The notes beneath the pieces are model-generated. The model was not told where the DNA came from and ran no database searches. It saw nothing but the letters and a program-made list of their open reading frames with translations. DNA of 64,000 nucleotides from Bacteroidota bacterium (lineage in GTDB: Bacteria; Bacteroidota; Bacteroidia; B-17B0; Aurantibacillaceae), in contig JAUXTT010000044.1 in assembly GCA_030684395.1 (NCBI GenBank), positions 1-64,000 of the forward strand. The letters run 5' to 3'. Shown piece after piece: positions 16,472-24,138 of this stretch. How positions within the stretch are numbered: the stretch's first letter is position 1; each line of letters starts with the position of its first letter. The position numbers were made by a program, and so were the translations under genes.

Positions 16472-16501
16472 AAAAAAAGCTCCTGATTTCTCAAGAGCTT
16501 T
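16472..16501 (-). terminator. Terminator of DUF3037 gene
   Basis: AAAGCTC (16476-16482) pairs with GAGCTTT (16495-16501). Read on the minus strand the hairpin is followed by seven T. It sits 20 bases after the DUF3037 stop. The gene arriving from the left would also meet the hairpin. Confidence 0.7.
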
Positions 16502-16521
16502 CATTCAAAATATTTAGTTGA

Positions 16522-17370
16522 TTAATCTTGAAATTCGATTTCCTTAACAACCTTATCCGTGTAGGTTTCAATTTGGCTTTCTTCAATCACAGCTGCATTT
16601 GCACCTGTCTTATCAAGAATTTGCTTAGCATAATTATAAGAATCAAGAAAGCTAGGAACCTGAGGTTTAATTAACAATAGGTCTATTCTGGAATTCTGCT
16701 TACTAATAATACCTGATAGGTGGTTTAATTGATTTTGAATAAGTAAAGCCTTGTTTACAATACCTTCCTCTTCACTCAAATCAAATGTAACTCCCTTGAT
16801 TAAATTACAAGTTCCATTCTGCCAGCTTAAGTCATATTTAAAAACAACTTTATCGCTTGCTAATGGTTGCTTAGCAACATGCAAGGCTTTTTCAATTTCT
16901 GGTCTTTTGCCAAGAATTATTTTCTTACACTCGTTAACTATTAACTTATCTGATTTATGTTTAACCTCGCTATGAGCTACTTCATAAGAGTCGAGATACA
17001 AATCAAAATACATCTTCTTTGTATACTCTATGCTATTTACCGACAAAGCATGGCTAAAATTTGTGAATTGAAGTGATGAGCCATCGGTTACAAGAAACTG
17101 CTCATTAATTAACTCATCATATCCAAAAACATAGTTCTTCAAACTACTAACCATTTTAGGAGCTTTAACTTTGAAGGAATGTAGATATGATTTAAGCAAC
17201 TCTATGGAAACATTTGGGTACGCTTTTTTTATCCTTTGAATCGAACTTGGATACACAAATTCCACATGACCATCTTCGGGGAATACAAATAAAATTCCCA
17301 CATTCAATTCCTCACCAATGAGTTTTGAATGGGTATATTTTAATATGCTATATGAAACGGTTCCGCTCAC
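16522..17370 (-). CDS. DUF3037 family protein, partner of HipA-like kinase
   Basis: 282 residues starting at GTG 17370, which overlaps the TGA of the upstream HipA-like gene (GTGA), so translation is probably coupled. The N-terminal half has the DUF3037 signature: VSYSILKYTHSKLIGEELNVGILFVFPEDG, seen here in short blocks, followed by FVYPSSIQRIKKAYPN. The C-terminal half is a separate alpha/beta region ending IETYTDKVVKEIEFQD. There is no membrane segment or known catalytic motif. DUF3037 genes are often found beside HipA-like kinases (family knowledge), but their joint function is not known to me. It could be the antitoxin, regulator or substrate of the kinase. Confidence 0.8.
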   Translation of the reverse strand: MSGTVSYSILKYTHSKLIGEELNVGILFVFPEDGHVEFVYPSSIQRIKKAYPNVSIELLKSYLHSFKVKAPKMVSSLKNYVFGYDELINEQFLVTDGSSLQFTNFSHALSVNSIEYTKKMYFDLYLDSYEVAHSEVKHKSDKLIVNECKKIILGKRPEIEKALHVAKQPLASDKVVFKYDLSWQNGTCNLIKGVTFDLSEEEGIVNKALLIQNQLNHLSGIISKQNSRIDLLLIKPQVPSFLDSYNYAKQILDKTGANAAVIEESQIETYTDKVVKEIEFQD

Positions 17371-18200
17371 AGTAATGATTCCTTTAAAATGGACACAAAG
17401 TTAGTACGATTTTGCTTAATATCATAAAGATAAGCTTTCCAAGCCTTACATTCACTAATATCATAGTCAAATTCAGTTAATTGGGCGTTAAGAATATCTA
17501 AATTTCCCAAGTTCAGTGAGTTAAAATATTCTCTGAACGTCTCAAATTTTTGGTCTATTCCACTTTTCTTGGCTCGCCTTTTTAACATTTCATAGAACAA
17601 ATGATACTTGTTATAAGGGCATAATCTATTGTTTGCAATCTCCCGTAAAGCATAATCCACACTACCAAAAGCCTTATCATGGTCAATTAGGCAATAACCA
17701 TCGGCTGTCTTAAGCATATTAGGTTTCACCCGCTTTCTGTCATCATTTAGAATTAAAGTATCGAAAGCATAAATCGTCTCAATATCGTGCGACTCAATAT
17801 ATTTTTTATGAAGCGCAGGAGAGAATATAGGCAGATCTCCGAGGTATACAGTGGCAAAACACGGTCTTGTATAATCTTTTTGCAGAAGCAGTTTATGTAA
17901 AGCTGGGTTAGTCTTTTTGTAAAGCTTAATTAATTCTTTAGGAATGCTAATAAAGGCGGCTTCAGGTGTATTTAATTCAAACTGCTTCGCTAAGTAGTGT
18001 GCATAAACCTCTGCACCTGTGTAACACCTTTGGTTTGCATGTTTCTTCCCAAACAGTTTTAATACATACGTCTTCTTATTTTCAGCAACGGAAAGCAACG
18101 GAAGTGTTGTACCTCCTTGTATAGGCTTCTCTCTAATTTCAATAGCTCTGTATAAAGGCAATTTGCTCACTTCTCTCAATCTGAATAGTACGGATAACAA
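17367..18200 (-). CDS. HipA-like kinase (HipA_2 type)
   Basis: Up to 277 residues, shorter than classical HipA (440). It lacks the HipA N-terminal subdomain and has no HipB-like partner. Kinase marks: TYVLKLFGKK with the candidate ATP lysine Lys48, Glu64 in TGAEVYAHYL, the catalytic loop LILNDDRKRVKPNML (Asp153/154, Asn161) and the metal-binding LIDHDKAFG (Asp173). So it is probably an active Ser/Thr kinase-fold enzyme. There is no ATG at the N-terminus. The first candidate, TTG at 18200, overlaps a -7 promoter box (18198-18205), so translation more likely starts at TTG 18179 or GTG 18170. It overlaps the DUF3037 gene by 4 bases. Classical HipA phosphorylates GltX; the target here is unknown. 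Confidence 0.82.
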   Translation of the reverse strand: MLSVLFRLREVSKLPLYRAIEIREKPIQGGTTLPLLSVAENKKTYVLKLFGKKHANQRCYTGAEVYAHYLAKQFELNTPEAAFISIPKELIKLYKKTNPALHKLLLQKDYTRPCFATVYLGDLPIFSPALHKKYIESHDIETIYAFDTLILNDDRKRVKPNMLKTADGYCLIDHDKAFGSVDYALREIANNRLCPYNKYHLFYEMLKRRAKKSGIDQKFETFREYFNSLNLGNLDILNAQLTEFDYDISECKAWKAYLYDIKQNRTNFVSILKESLL

Positions 18201-18205
18201 ATGTA
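18198..18205 (-). promoter_or_regulatory. -7 box of HipA-like/DUF3037 operon
   Basis: TACATTTG on the minus strand matches TAnnTTTG. It overlaps the first possible start codon, implying a start further downstream and a short leader. Confidence 0.5.
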
Positions 18206-18258
18206 CATAAATCTATTCTTTACTTTCATTTTATATTTCTGAAATATTCAAATGCTCC

Positions 18259-18357
18259 CGCTCCGCAGTATGTCCCGAAGGGCATCCGCCGCCGCGGACT
18301 GCGGAATATGAAATATACTGGAGTTTATAACTCCTCCACTCTTACGAATTTGTAATC
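18259..18357. repeat. GC-rich inverted repeat right of the HipA/DUF3037 pair
   Basis: CCGCAGT (18263-18269) pairs with ACTGCGG (18298-18304) around a GC-rich core (CCCGAAGGG, CGCCGCCGCGG). A second hairpin GGAGTTTATAACTCC lies at 18320-18334, and ATTTGTAATC at 18348-18357. It stands out in an A/T-rich region and shares words with 16379-16423. Confidence 0.55.
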
Positions 18358-18388
18358 AGTATGGATTTTATATATCTTAGATACTTAT

Positions 18389-18964
18389 ATGGAGCGATCA
18401 GGAGAAAATGTACATCTATTTACGCAAAGCTATGAATCTGAAAGAAGGATTGAAATAAGTCTTGCTACAAAGTTGGGGCTTAGCGACCTTAAGGCTGGAA
18501 ATATGGTGATCCGTGATGAACGAGGCTGGCGACAAAATGAAAAGTATATTGACCATGTTTGGATCGTTTATATTGCCAGATCCTTTGTTGGTTGGTGCGG
18601 AATATTTTCCATTAAATTCAATGAACATAAATTCCGTGAACATTCAAATCCTGAAGAGTTGGTGCAAGGCGTTTTTTCCCTCGATAATAATGGTGTCACC
18701 AACATATATTCGGAAATTTCAGAAAACAAGCAGGATACAATCATTGATCATTTCAAACTTGATTTATTTAATGCTAATAAAGGAATTGCTTTAGATGGTA
18801 TTTCATATAGGCTTAGAATTATTTCCAGTAATATAGACACATTTATTTCTGTTCACAATCCAACCTCTAGTAATTGGCAGAAGTGGGAAAATGAAATCCA
18901 TAGCTTAGGTAAGCAACTCGCGAGTAAATCAGACATTCCTGAAATTATTCAGGTATTTAAATAA
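18389..18964 (+). CDS. Hypothetical protein
   Basis: 191 residues starting at an ATG at 18389, with no signal peptide or membrane helix and no family I recognise. It looks like a mixed alpha/beta cytosolic protein. Notable stretches are HVWIVYIARSFVGWCGIFSIKF (in short blocks, beta-rich) near 50-75 and a C-terminal helical segment WQKWENEIHSLGKQLASKS. It lies just right of a GC-rich repeat element and points away from the HipA/DUF3037 operon, so it belongs to the accessory stretch by position. No partner gene is evident: the next gene is a lipoprotein 56 bases further on the same strand. Confidence 0.6.
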   Translation: MERSGENVHLFTQSYESERRIEISLATKLGLSDLKAGNMVIRDERGWRQNEKYIDHVWIVYIARSFVGWCGIFSIKFNEHKFREHSNPEELVQGVFSLDNNGVTNIYSEISENKQDTIIDHFKLDLFNANKGIALDGISYRLRIISSNIDTFISVHNPTSSNWQKWENEIHSLGKQLASKSDIPEIIQVFK

Positions 18965-19020
18965 ACTCCACAACTTGTCTTGTCCTATAAAACATGAACT
19001 GATACACAAATCAAACACAA

Positions 19021-19557
19021 ATGACCAAAACACTTCAAGTCCTTCTAATTATTATCATTTTCAACACTGCATGTCGTAGCACTAAAGTAGTAGAGCAAGC
19101 CCAATATACAGTTCAGGAAAAATTAAGTCATCCCTTTGGAACTGTCTTAAAAATGAAGGTGGAAGTTGTTGATGGTGATACAAGGGGTAGTAAAGGTTAC
19201 AATTCCAGTTTCTATTTCAAAATAAAAAGTGTGGAAGGAAAATCTATTGGCGGCAATGTAATTATGGACTTTCAAAATAGCTTCAATATCAATTTGCCAA
19301 GGAATGAAGAAGAACTTTATGAATACATTTATAATAAAAAACAAGAGTCATCAAACAGAACGGAATTAGATTCCTTAAAAAAAGAGTACGTTGGAAGTAC
19401 TTTTGAGATTATAGCCTATGAAACAGGACGATTTTCAGGCATCCCTAATGGGCCGAAAGAATATGACAAATGTTGGGAAGCCTGGCAAGATCAAGGCTTC
19501 CATTTTGAAAATTACCTTTTGATACTATGTGACTTAAACAAGAAAAAAGAGAAGTAG
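19021..19557 (+). CDS. Hypothetical lipoprotein
   Basis: 178 residues. The N-terminus MTKTLQVLLIIIIFNTACRS is a hydrophobic signal with a cysteine at 19. The residues before it (NTA) are a relaxed form of the lipobox, as tolerated in Bacteroidota. The mature part contains FGTVLKMKVEVVDGDTRGSKG and FKIKSVEGKSIGG, suggesting a beta-barrel-like OB or lipocalin-type core, but I recognise no family. The C-terminus has an aromatic YDKCWEAWQDQGFHFENYLLIL segment (in short blocks). It is likely anchored in the periplasmic or outer face of the envelope. Function is unknown. Confidence 0.6.
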   Translation: MTKTLQVLLIIIIFNTACRSTKVVEQAQYTVQEKLSHPFGTVLKMKVEVVDGDTRGSKGYNSSFYFKIKSVEGKSIGGNVIMDFQNSFNINLPRNEEELYEYIYNKKQESSNRTELDSLKKEYVGSTFEIIAYETGRFSGIPNGPKEYDKCWEAWQDQGFHFENYLLILCDLNKKKEK

Positions 19558-19610
19558 AACCCCGCTCTCACGATCCCGAAGCTAAGAGAAGTAACCAATA
19601 ACTTAACCAC

Positions 19611-20054
19611 ATGGCAAAGAAAAACAAAACAGCAGAAACAGAAATAAGTGTGATCGACTTCATTAATTCCTTTGTGGAAGATGAGCAAAAGAAACTGGAT
19701 AGCCTGGAGTTGATAAAACTCATGAGCAAATGGTCGGGCTTTGCTGCTAAAATGTGGGGGCCAAGCATTATTGGATTTGGTAGCTACCATTATAAATATG
19801 CCAGCGGTCACGAGGGAGACGCTCCTATCATTGGCTTCTCTCCACGTAAAGCTGCGTTCTCATTGTATGTTTACTCTGCAACCAAAGACAACGAACATTT
19901 GTTGAACGACCTGGGTAAATTCAAAATCGCAAAAGCTTGCATTTATATTAAAAAACTTTCCGACATCAATATTCCGGCATTGGAGAAAATCTGCAAGGAT
20001 TCCATTGCTTATATCAACAAGCATCATGAATGTGCTTGCCATGATAAGAAATAA
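19611..20054 (+). CDS. DUF1801 (YdhG-like) family protein
   Basis: 147 residues, typical length. The family core is clear: KLMSKWSGFAAKMWGPSIIGFG, SYHYKYASGHEGDAP and IIGFSPRKAAFSLYVY (cited in blocks), then KACIYIKKLSDINIPALEKI. DUF1801/YdhG proteins share the YjbR-like fold with unknown molecular function. A second member of the broader fold, the MmcQ/YjbR protein at 29658, is in the same window. Cytosolic. The C-terminus ends in a His/Cys cluster (KHHECACHDKK) that could bind metal, a feature I cannot place in the family. Confidence 0.88.
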   Translation: MAKKNKTAETEISVIDFINSFVEDEQKKLDSLELIKLMSKWSGFAAKMWGPSIIGFGSYHYKYASGHEGDAPIIGFSPRKAAFSLYVYSATKDNEHLLNDLGKFKIAKACIYIKKLSDINIPALEKICKDSIAYINKHHECACHDKK

Positions 20055-20134
20055 GGGAAATTTGTTAAACCCGTGCGTAACCAAACCATTAAGCCCTGCC
20101 AAGATACGGGGCCTTTTGTTTTGAACAGAAATAG

Positions 20135-20142
20135 TATATTTG
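20135..20142 (+). promoter_or_regulatory. -7 box of hydrolase gene
   Basis: TATATTTG with a TTG at 20116-20118 (16-base spacing) upstream. It lies 26 bases before the ATG at 20169 and inside the longer open frame that begins at 20073, so it supports the downstream start. Confidence 0.6.
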
Positions 20143-20168
20143 AACGGGTTTCCAAAAGTCCCCAAAGA

Positions 20169-21740
20169 ATGAAAAAAGACATCAAAGCAGCAAATCTTGT
20201 AAACCTGAAATTCATTTTTTGCTTGTCTATACTCTTTGCTTATGTTTCTGTGATTGCACAAAAAAAAGTATTGTATCCTAAGCTGGAAAAGAGCCAATAC
20301 AACATTGGCTACAAAACAATTATTGATTTTGATAGTTCAAGAACCTACAAGCTAAACTACCCGAATGATACAAGTTCTTTAACTCACGATCCACGACCCA
20401 TTATTACCTCTATCTGGTATCCTGCAAACATAAGCAAAGCAGACAAAGCCATGTTGTATGGAGATTATATAAAGGTTCAATCAAAAGATCCCAAATTAAA
20501 AACGTTTTTAAAAAGAATTGAGGACTATAATGCACTGAGTTCATCTCAATGTATGTTTGATGTGGATGATCCGGATGAAGAGCAAAAGAAAATGGTTCCA
20601 AAACACTTAAAACAACCAATAGAAGTTTTTAAAAACGCTACTCCTGTAAATATGAAATTTCCGCTTGTCATTTATCATCCCGGTTTGGGCGGAACACTGA
20701 ACGACAATACCGTTTTATGCGAATACCTGGCCAGTAATGGTTTTGTGGTAATGTCAGGAGCTTTTCAGGCTAATGATTATAAATATGTTGATTTAGATTG
20801 GGACCTGGAGCGTTCTACAAAAGATATTGGTTTTATGTTGAATGCAATTAAGAACCTGCCCTTCGTTGATTTTTCAAAAATAGCTGCTATTGGTCACAGT
20901 TTTGGAGCACAGGCAGTTTTAGGATACAAAACACAAAATGCTTTGCCCATATCGTGTCTTATCATTCTCGACAGTACTGTTGATTATGCATTTGACGCAA
21001 AGCCTGAAAATTTTAAACGGTTAACCGACAAGTTGTATAAGAAAATTGATAACATGAATGTACCCATGCTGGTTTTTGCAGCTCCTGATGCTACATTTAA
21101 AGTAATGGATTCACTCTCACATGCTGAGAGAATATACGCCACGATTGAATTAGAGCACAACGAATACACTTCACTAACATCGTATGCAATATTGAACGGG
21201 TTGCAGGAAAGGGACGATAATGAAACTGTATGGGCTAAATATACATTGATAAATAAGTATTGTTTAAATTATTTAAAGCACACTCTTTTCAATGATACAT
21301 CTGCTAAGAATTTTATTTTATCAAAACACACGCAATTGGTTAAGGTTTACGAAATACCTAAAGGTAGCTCACTTTACACACTGACTCCTGAATATTCAGA
21401 TTATTCAAAGCCGCCCTCCTACTTACAATTTCAAAAATTATTGACAGGAAGAAAAAAAGAAGTAATAGATAAAATAATTCAGACAAATCCTGATCATTTG
21501 AGTGAAGATGTAATTAATTCGGCCGGATACACATTCTTAAAAAGAGACATTGATTTTGCATTTTATTTATTTCAAAAAAATGTTGAATCACATCCGAAAT
21601 CTTCTAATGTATACGACAGCATGGGAGAAGCTTATATGATAAAAGGAAAAAAGGAATTGGCAATTAAGAGCTATGAAAAATCTATTGAGCTAAATCCGAA
21701 CAACAAAAATGCATTAAAAATGCTTGAAGGACTTAAGTAG
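20169..21740 (+). CDS. Exported alpha/beta hydrolase with C-terminal TPR
   Basis: 523 residues from the ATG at 20169 (the frame is open from 20073, but a promoter box lies between). An N-terminal signal peptide ends near VIAQ. The hydrolase core is related to platelet-activating-factor acetylhydrolase/dienelactone hydrolase-like enzymes: oxyanion region VIYHPGLGGTLND, nucleophile elbow AIGHSFGAQAV with the catalytic Ser, a candidate acid in LILDSTVDY or PMLVFAAPDATF, and a candidate His in IELEHNEYTS. The last 80 residues form TPR-like helices (YDSMGEAYMIKGKKELAIKSYEK, in blocks). Periplasmic or secreted esterase/lipase is likely; the substrate is unknown. A hydrolase-TPR fusion occurs in Bacteroidota esterases. 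Confidence 0.82.
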   Translation: MKKDIKAANLVNLKFIFCLSILFAYVSVIAQKKVLYPKLEKSQYNIGYKTIIDFDSSRTYKLNYPNDTSSLTHDPRPIITSIWYPANISKADKAMLYGDYIKVQSKDPKLKTFLKRIEDYNALSSSQCMFDVDDPDEEQKKMVPKHLKQPIEVFKNATPVNMKFPLVIYHPGLGGTLNDNTVLCEYLASNGFVVMSGAFQANDYKYVDLDWDLERSTKDIGFMLNAIKNLPFVDFSKIAAIGHSFGAQAVLGYKTQNALPISCLIILDSTVDYAFDAKPENFKRLTDKLYKKIDNMNVPMLVFAAPDATFKVMDSLSHAERIYATIELEHNEYTSLTSYAILNGLQERDDNETVWAKYTLINKYCLNYLKHTLFNDTSAKNFILSKHTQLVKVYEIPKGSSLYTLTPEYSDYSKPPSYLQFQKLLTGRKKEVIDKIIQTNPDHLSEDVINSAGYTFLKRDIDFAFYLFQKNVESHPKSSNVYDSMGEAYMIKGKKELAIKSYEKSIELNPNNKNALKMLEGLK

Positions 21741-21898
21741 TCTTGGCAGAAAAGGTATTGTTAGCAAGGTCACGAAGCTTCGGGATGTAAACCTATTTTA
21801 GGACAAAACATTTATATTATCCTCCGATTACAAAGACTCGCCGTAAAATAGTGCTAAACTAAGCGGACAGGTTTCAGGGGCTTCTCATTTAATTCATC

Positions 21899-21906
21899 TA
21901 TCTTTG
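21899..21906 (+). promoter_or_regulatory. -7 box of first T9SS cargo gene
   Basis: TATCTTTG, 24 bases before the ATG at 21931. It overlaps the TTG that opens the frame at 21904, so that TTG is not the start. Confidence 0.5.
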
Positions 21907-21930
21907 GTAGCTAAACACAAATTAAAACAT

Positions 21931-23823
21931 ATGCAAAAAACTTACAAATTTAAACTTTCGGTATTTTTAGGTATGCTTTGTCTCTTTCTTGGCACAAACA
22001 TTTCCGCACAATCTCTTATTTATGACAACGGTCCTTATTACAATGCAGTAGGCACGGGAGCCGGTGGGGCCAACGAAAGTGTGCTTTACACCACTACCTT
22101 TGGAATGGGAACCATAGGATTCGGACACCAGAGCAATACATTCAACCGTGTGGCCGATGATTTTACTATCACCGATTGTTACTGGCGAATTGACTCTATT
22201 GCTTTTTTCGGATACCAGACAGGCTCAACAACAACATCTACCTTTACCTCTTATAACTTCAGAATATGGGACAGTGTGCCCGACGCGCCGGGTTCAAATG
22301 TGGTATTTGGCGATACAACTACTAATCGTTTGATTAACACCGGGTGGAGTGGTGCTTACAGGGTTACGGAAACCACCATGGGTAATTCAACAAGGCCGAT
22401 CATGCGCAATGTATGTACAGCAGAAGGAAAACTCTTGCCGGCAGCAACTTATTGGATCGATTGGTCAACAACAGGAAGTCTTGCTTCGGGTCCTTGGGCT
22501 TGTCCATTAACACCTCCGGGTGTTGCAATAACAGGAAATGCAAAACAACGAACAAGTGGAACCTGGAATAATATGTTAGATGGAGGCACTGGTACTCCCG
22601 CTCAGGGACTTCCTTTTATCATTTATGGAACAATAATAAACCTCGCAGCTGATGCAGGTCTTAACACACTTACATGTGTTGGAGCAAATGTTATGCTTGG
22701 TGGAACACCTGCGGCTACGGGCGGGCAAGGGACAATAAGCTATGCCTGGTCTCCTTCCGGAGTTATTGTAGATACTACTGTTGCCAACCCAACTTTCACT
22801 GTGACTGATTCGATGACATTCTTTCTTACTGTTACCGACACATTAGGTTGTGTAGGTATGGATACTGTTGTAGTAGATACAATGTCCATACAGGTATCGA
22901 TCAGCGTAAACGGAGATACTGTTTTCTGTGCAGGAGACAGTGCTCAACTTATTGCAAGCAATAGCTTAGGATATACTTACTTATGGAACACTACTTCTAC
23001 CGATTCAGCGATCACCGTTTATAACGGAGGATTATATGATGTAAGCGTTTCAAATGGTTTGGGTTGTCAGAGCGCCGCTTCTGTAAACATCACCGTAAAT
23101 GCGGTTCCAATCGTTACTATCAGTTCATTGGGCTTAACCGCCGTTGAATGTGAAGGATCGTTGGATACATTAGTTGCCACTGGAGCTGATACTTATACAT
23201 GGAATACATTTGAAACCAATGACACGCTTGCAGTAGTTCAAACATCAGGAGTGACATCGTGGACAGTGATTGGTACAGATGTGAACGGATGTTCAGACAC
23301 AACTGAAACAACTATTACCAATGTGAGTACACCATTTACTGTTAGTCTTGATTTAACAGCAATTGATACTAACTGCGTAAACGCAAGCGCATTTCCTTTA
23401 GCAACAGCAACTCCTTCCGGAGGTACCTGGAGTGGAACAGGTGTTAGCGGTTCTGATTTTGACCCGGCAACAGCTGGTGTAGGAACTCATTTCCTAACCT
23501 ATACTGTACTGAATAGCGACAATTGTGTGAGTTCCGCAACCGACAGTATTTTTGTTTCAGGATGTGTTGGTTTAGAAAATTACTCAGCACAAGCAAACTT
23601 ACTTGCATTTCCAAATCCATCAACCGGAAACTTTACTCTCCAATATAATCATGATGCTTCATTTGTGCTGGTAAACGAACTGGGACAAACTATTAGCAAT
23701 ATTATTTTAAACAGTAACAATAATTACTCCCACACATTCACCAATCTTGATAATGGAATTTATTTTATTAAAGGAATGATGAACGGTCAGTTAATGACTA
23801 AAAAGATAGTCGTTACTAAATAA
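21931..23823 (+). CDS. Secreted protein with T9SS type A sorting domain
   Basis: 630 residues from the ATG at 21931. Signal peptide (about 1-28, ending NISAQ), an N-terminal beta-sandwich-like domain rich in G/T/S (about 30-225), immunoglobulin/PKD-like repeats with paired cysteines (about 230-540), and a C-terminal type A sorting domain from about 560: LLAFPNPSTGNFTLQY, FVLVNELGQ, LDNGIYFIKGMMNGQ and the final KKIVVTK. T9SS carries such proteins across the outer membrane and removes the C-terminal domain. The catalytic or binding role of the N-terminal domain is unknown. The last 250 residues are closely similar to the downstream gene at 24139, as are the two terminators. Confidence 0.88.
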   Translation: MQKTYKFKLSVFLGMLCLFLGTNISAQSLIYDNGPYYNAVGTGAGGANESVLYTTTFGMGTIGFGHQSNTFNRVADDFTITDCYWRIDSIAFFGYQTGSTTTSTFTSYNFRIWDSVPDAPGSNVVFGDTTTNRLINTGWSGAYRVTETTMGNSTRPIMRNVCTAEGKLLPAATYWIDWSTTGSLASGPWACPLTPPGVAITGNAKQRTSGTWNNMLDGGTGTPAQGLPFIIYGTIINLAADAGLNTLTCVGANVMLGGTPAATGGQGTISYAWSPSGVIVDTTVANPTFTVTDSMTFFLTVTDTLGCVGMDTVVVDTMSIQVSISVNGDTVFCAGDSAQLIASNSLGYTYLWNTTSTDSAITVYNGGLYDVSVSNGLGCQSAASVNITVNAVPIVTISSLGLTAVECEGSLDTLVATGADTYTWNTFETNDTLAVVQTSGVTSWTVIGTDVNGCSDTTETTITNVSTPFTVSLDLTAIDTNCVNASAFPLATATPSGGTWSGTGVSGSDFDPATAGVGTHFLTYTVLNSDNCVSSATDSIFVSGCVGLENYSAQANLLAFPNPSTGNFTLQYNHDASFVLVNELGQTISNIILNSNNNYSHTFTNLDNGIYFIKGMMNGQLMTKKIVVTK

Positions 23824-23843
23824 AGGAACACTCAAAACGATTA

Positions 23844-23877
23844 AACGGCTGCAATATATTTGCGGCCGTTTTTTTAT
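23844..23877 (+). terminator. Terminator of first T9SS cargo gene
   Basis: AACGGCTGCAA (23844-23854) pairs with TTGCGGCCGTT (23860-23870) with one mismatch, followed by seven T. Nearly the same hairpin follows the paralogue at 26051. Confidence 0.9.
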
Positions 23878-24103
23878 CCTGCTAAGCGATATGTTCTTTA
23901 CCGGTTTTTTTCATGTGTTCATTTTATTTAGCCACCAATTTATAGAATCAGAAATGATTTTCTTCATAAAGGATGCATTCAATCATGAAAAAGGAATCTT
24001 TAAAAAATAACCGTTTCCTCATTCTCTGTCATCAATACACTCATTTGTTCTTAACTCCCCATTTTCTTAACAAAAAACAAAGATTTCTTCCCCAATGATT
24101 TAG
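23878..24103. other. Gene-free stretch between the two T9SS genes
   Basis: The 315 bases between 23823 and 24139 hold the terminator above, the promoter box below and A/T-rich sequence between them. A 37-codon frame at 23985-24098 has no supporting signal. I see nothing else. Confidence 0.5.
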
Positions 24104-24111
24104 TATCTTTG
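24104..24111 (+). promoter_or_regulatory. -7 box of second T9SS cargo gene
   Basis: TATCTTTG followed by CAGCCG, 27 bases before the ATG at 24139. It overlaps the TTG at 24109 that opens the frame, arguing for the ATG start. Confidence 0.55.
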
Positions 24112-24138
24112 CAGCCGTTAAAACAAAAAAATAAATCC

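Noticed and set aside
23985-24098. 37-codon plus-strand frame between the T9SS genes
   Set aside because: No promoter before it, no ribosome site and composition like the surrounding A/T-rich gap.
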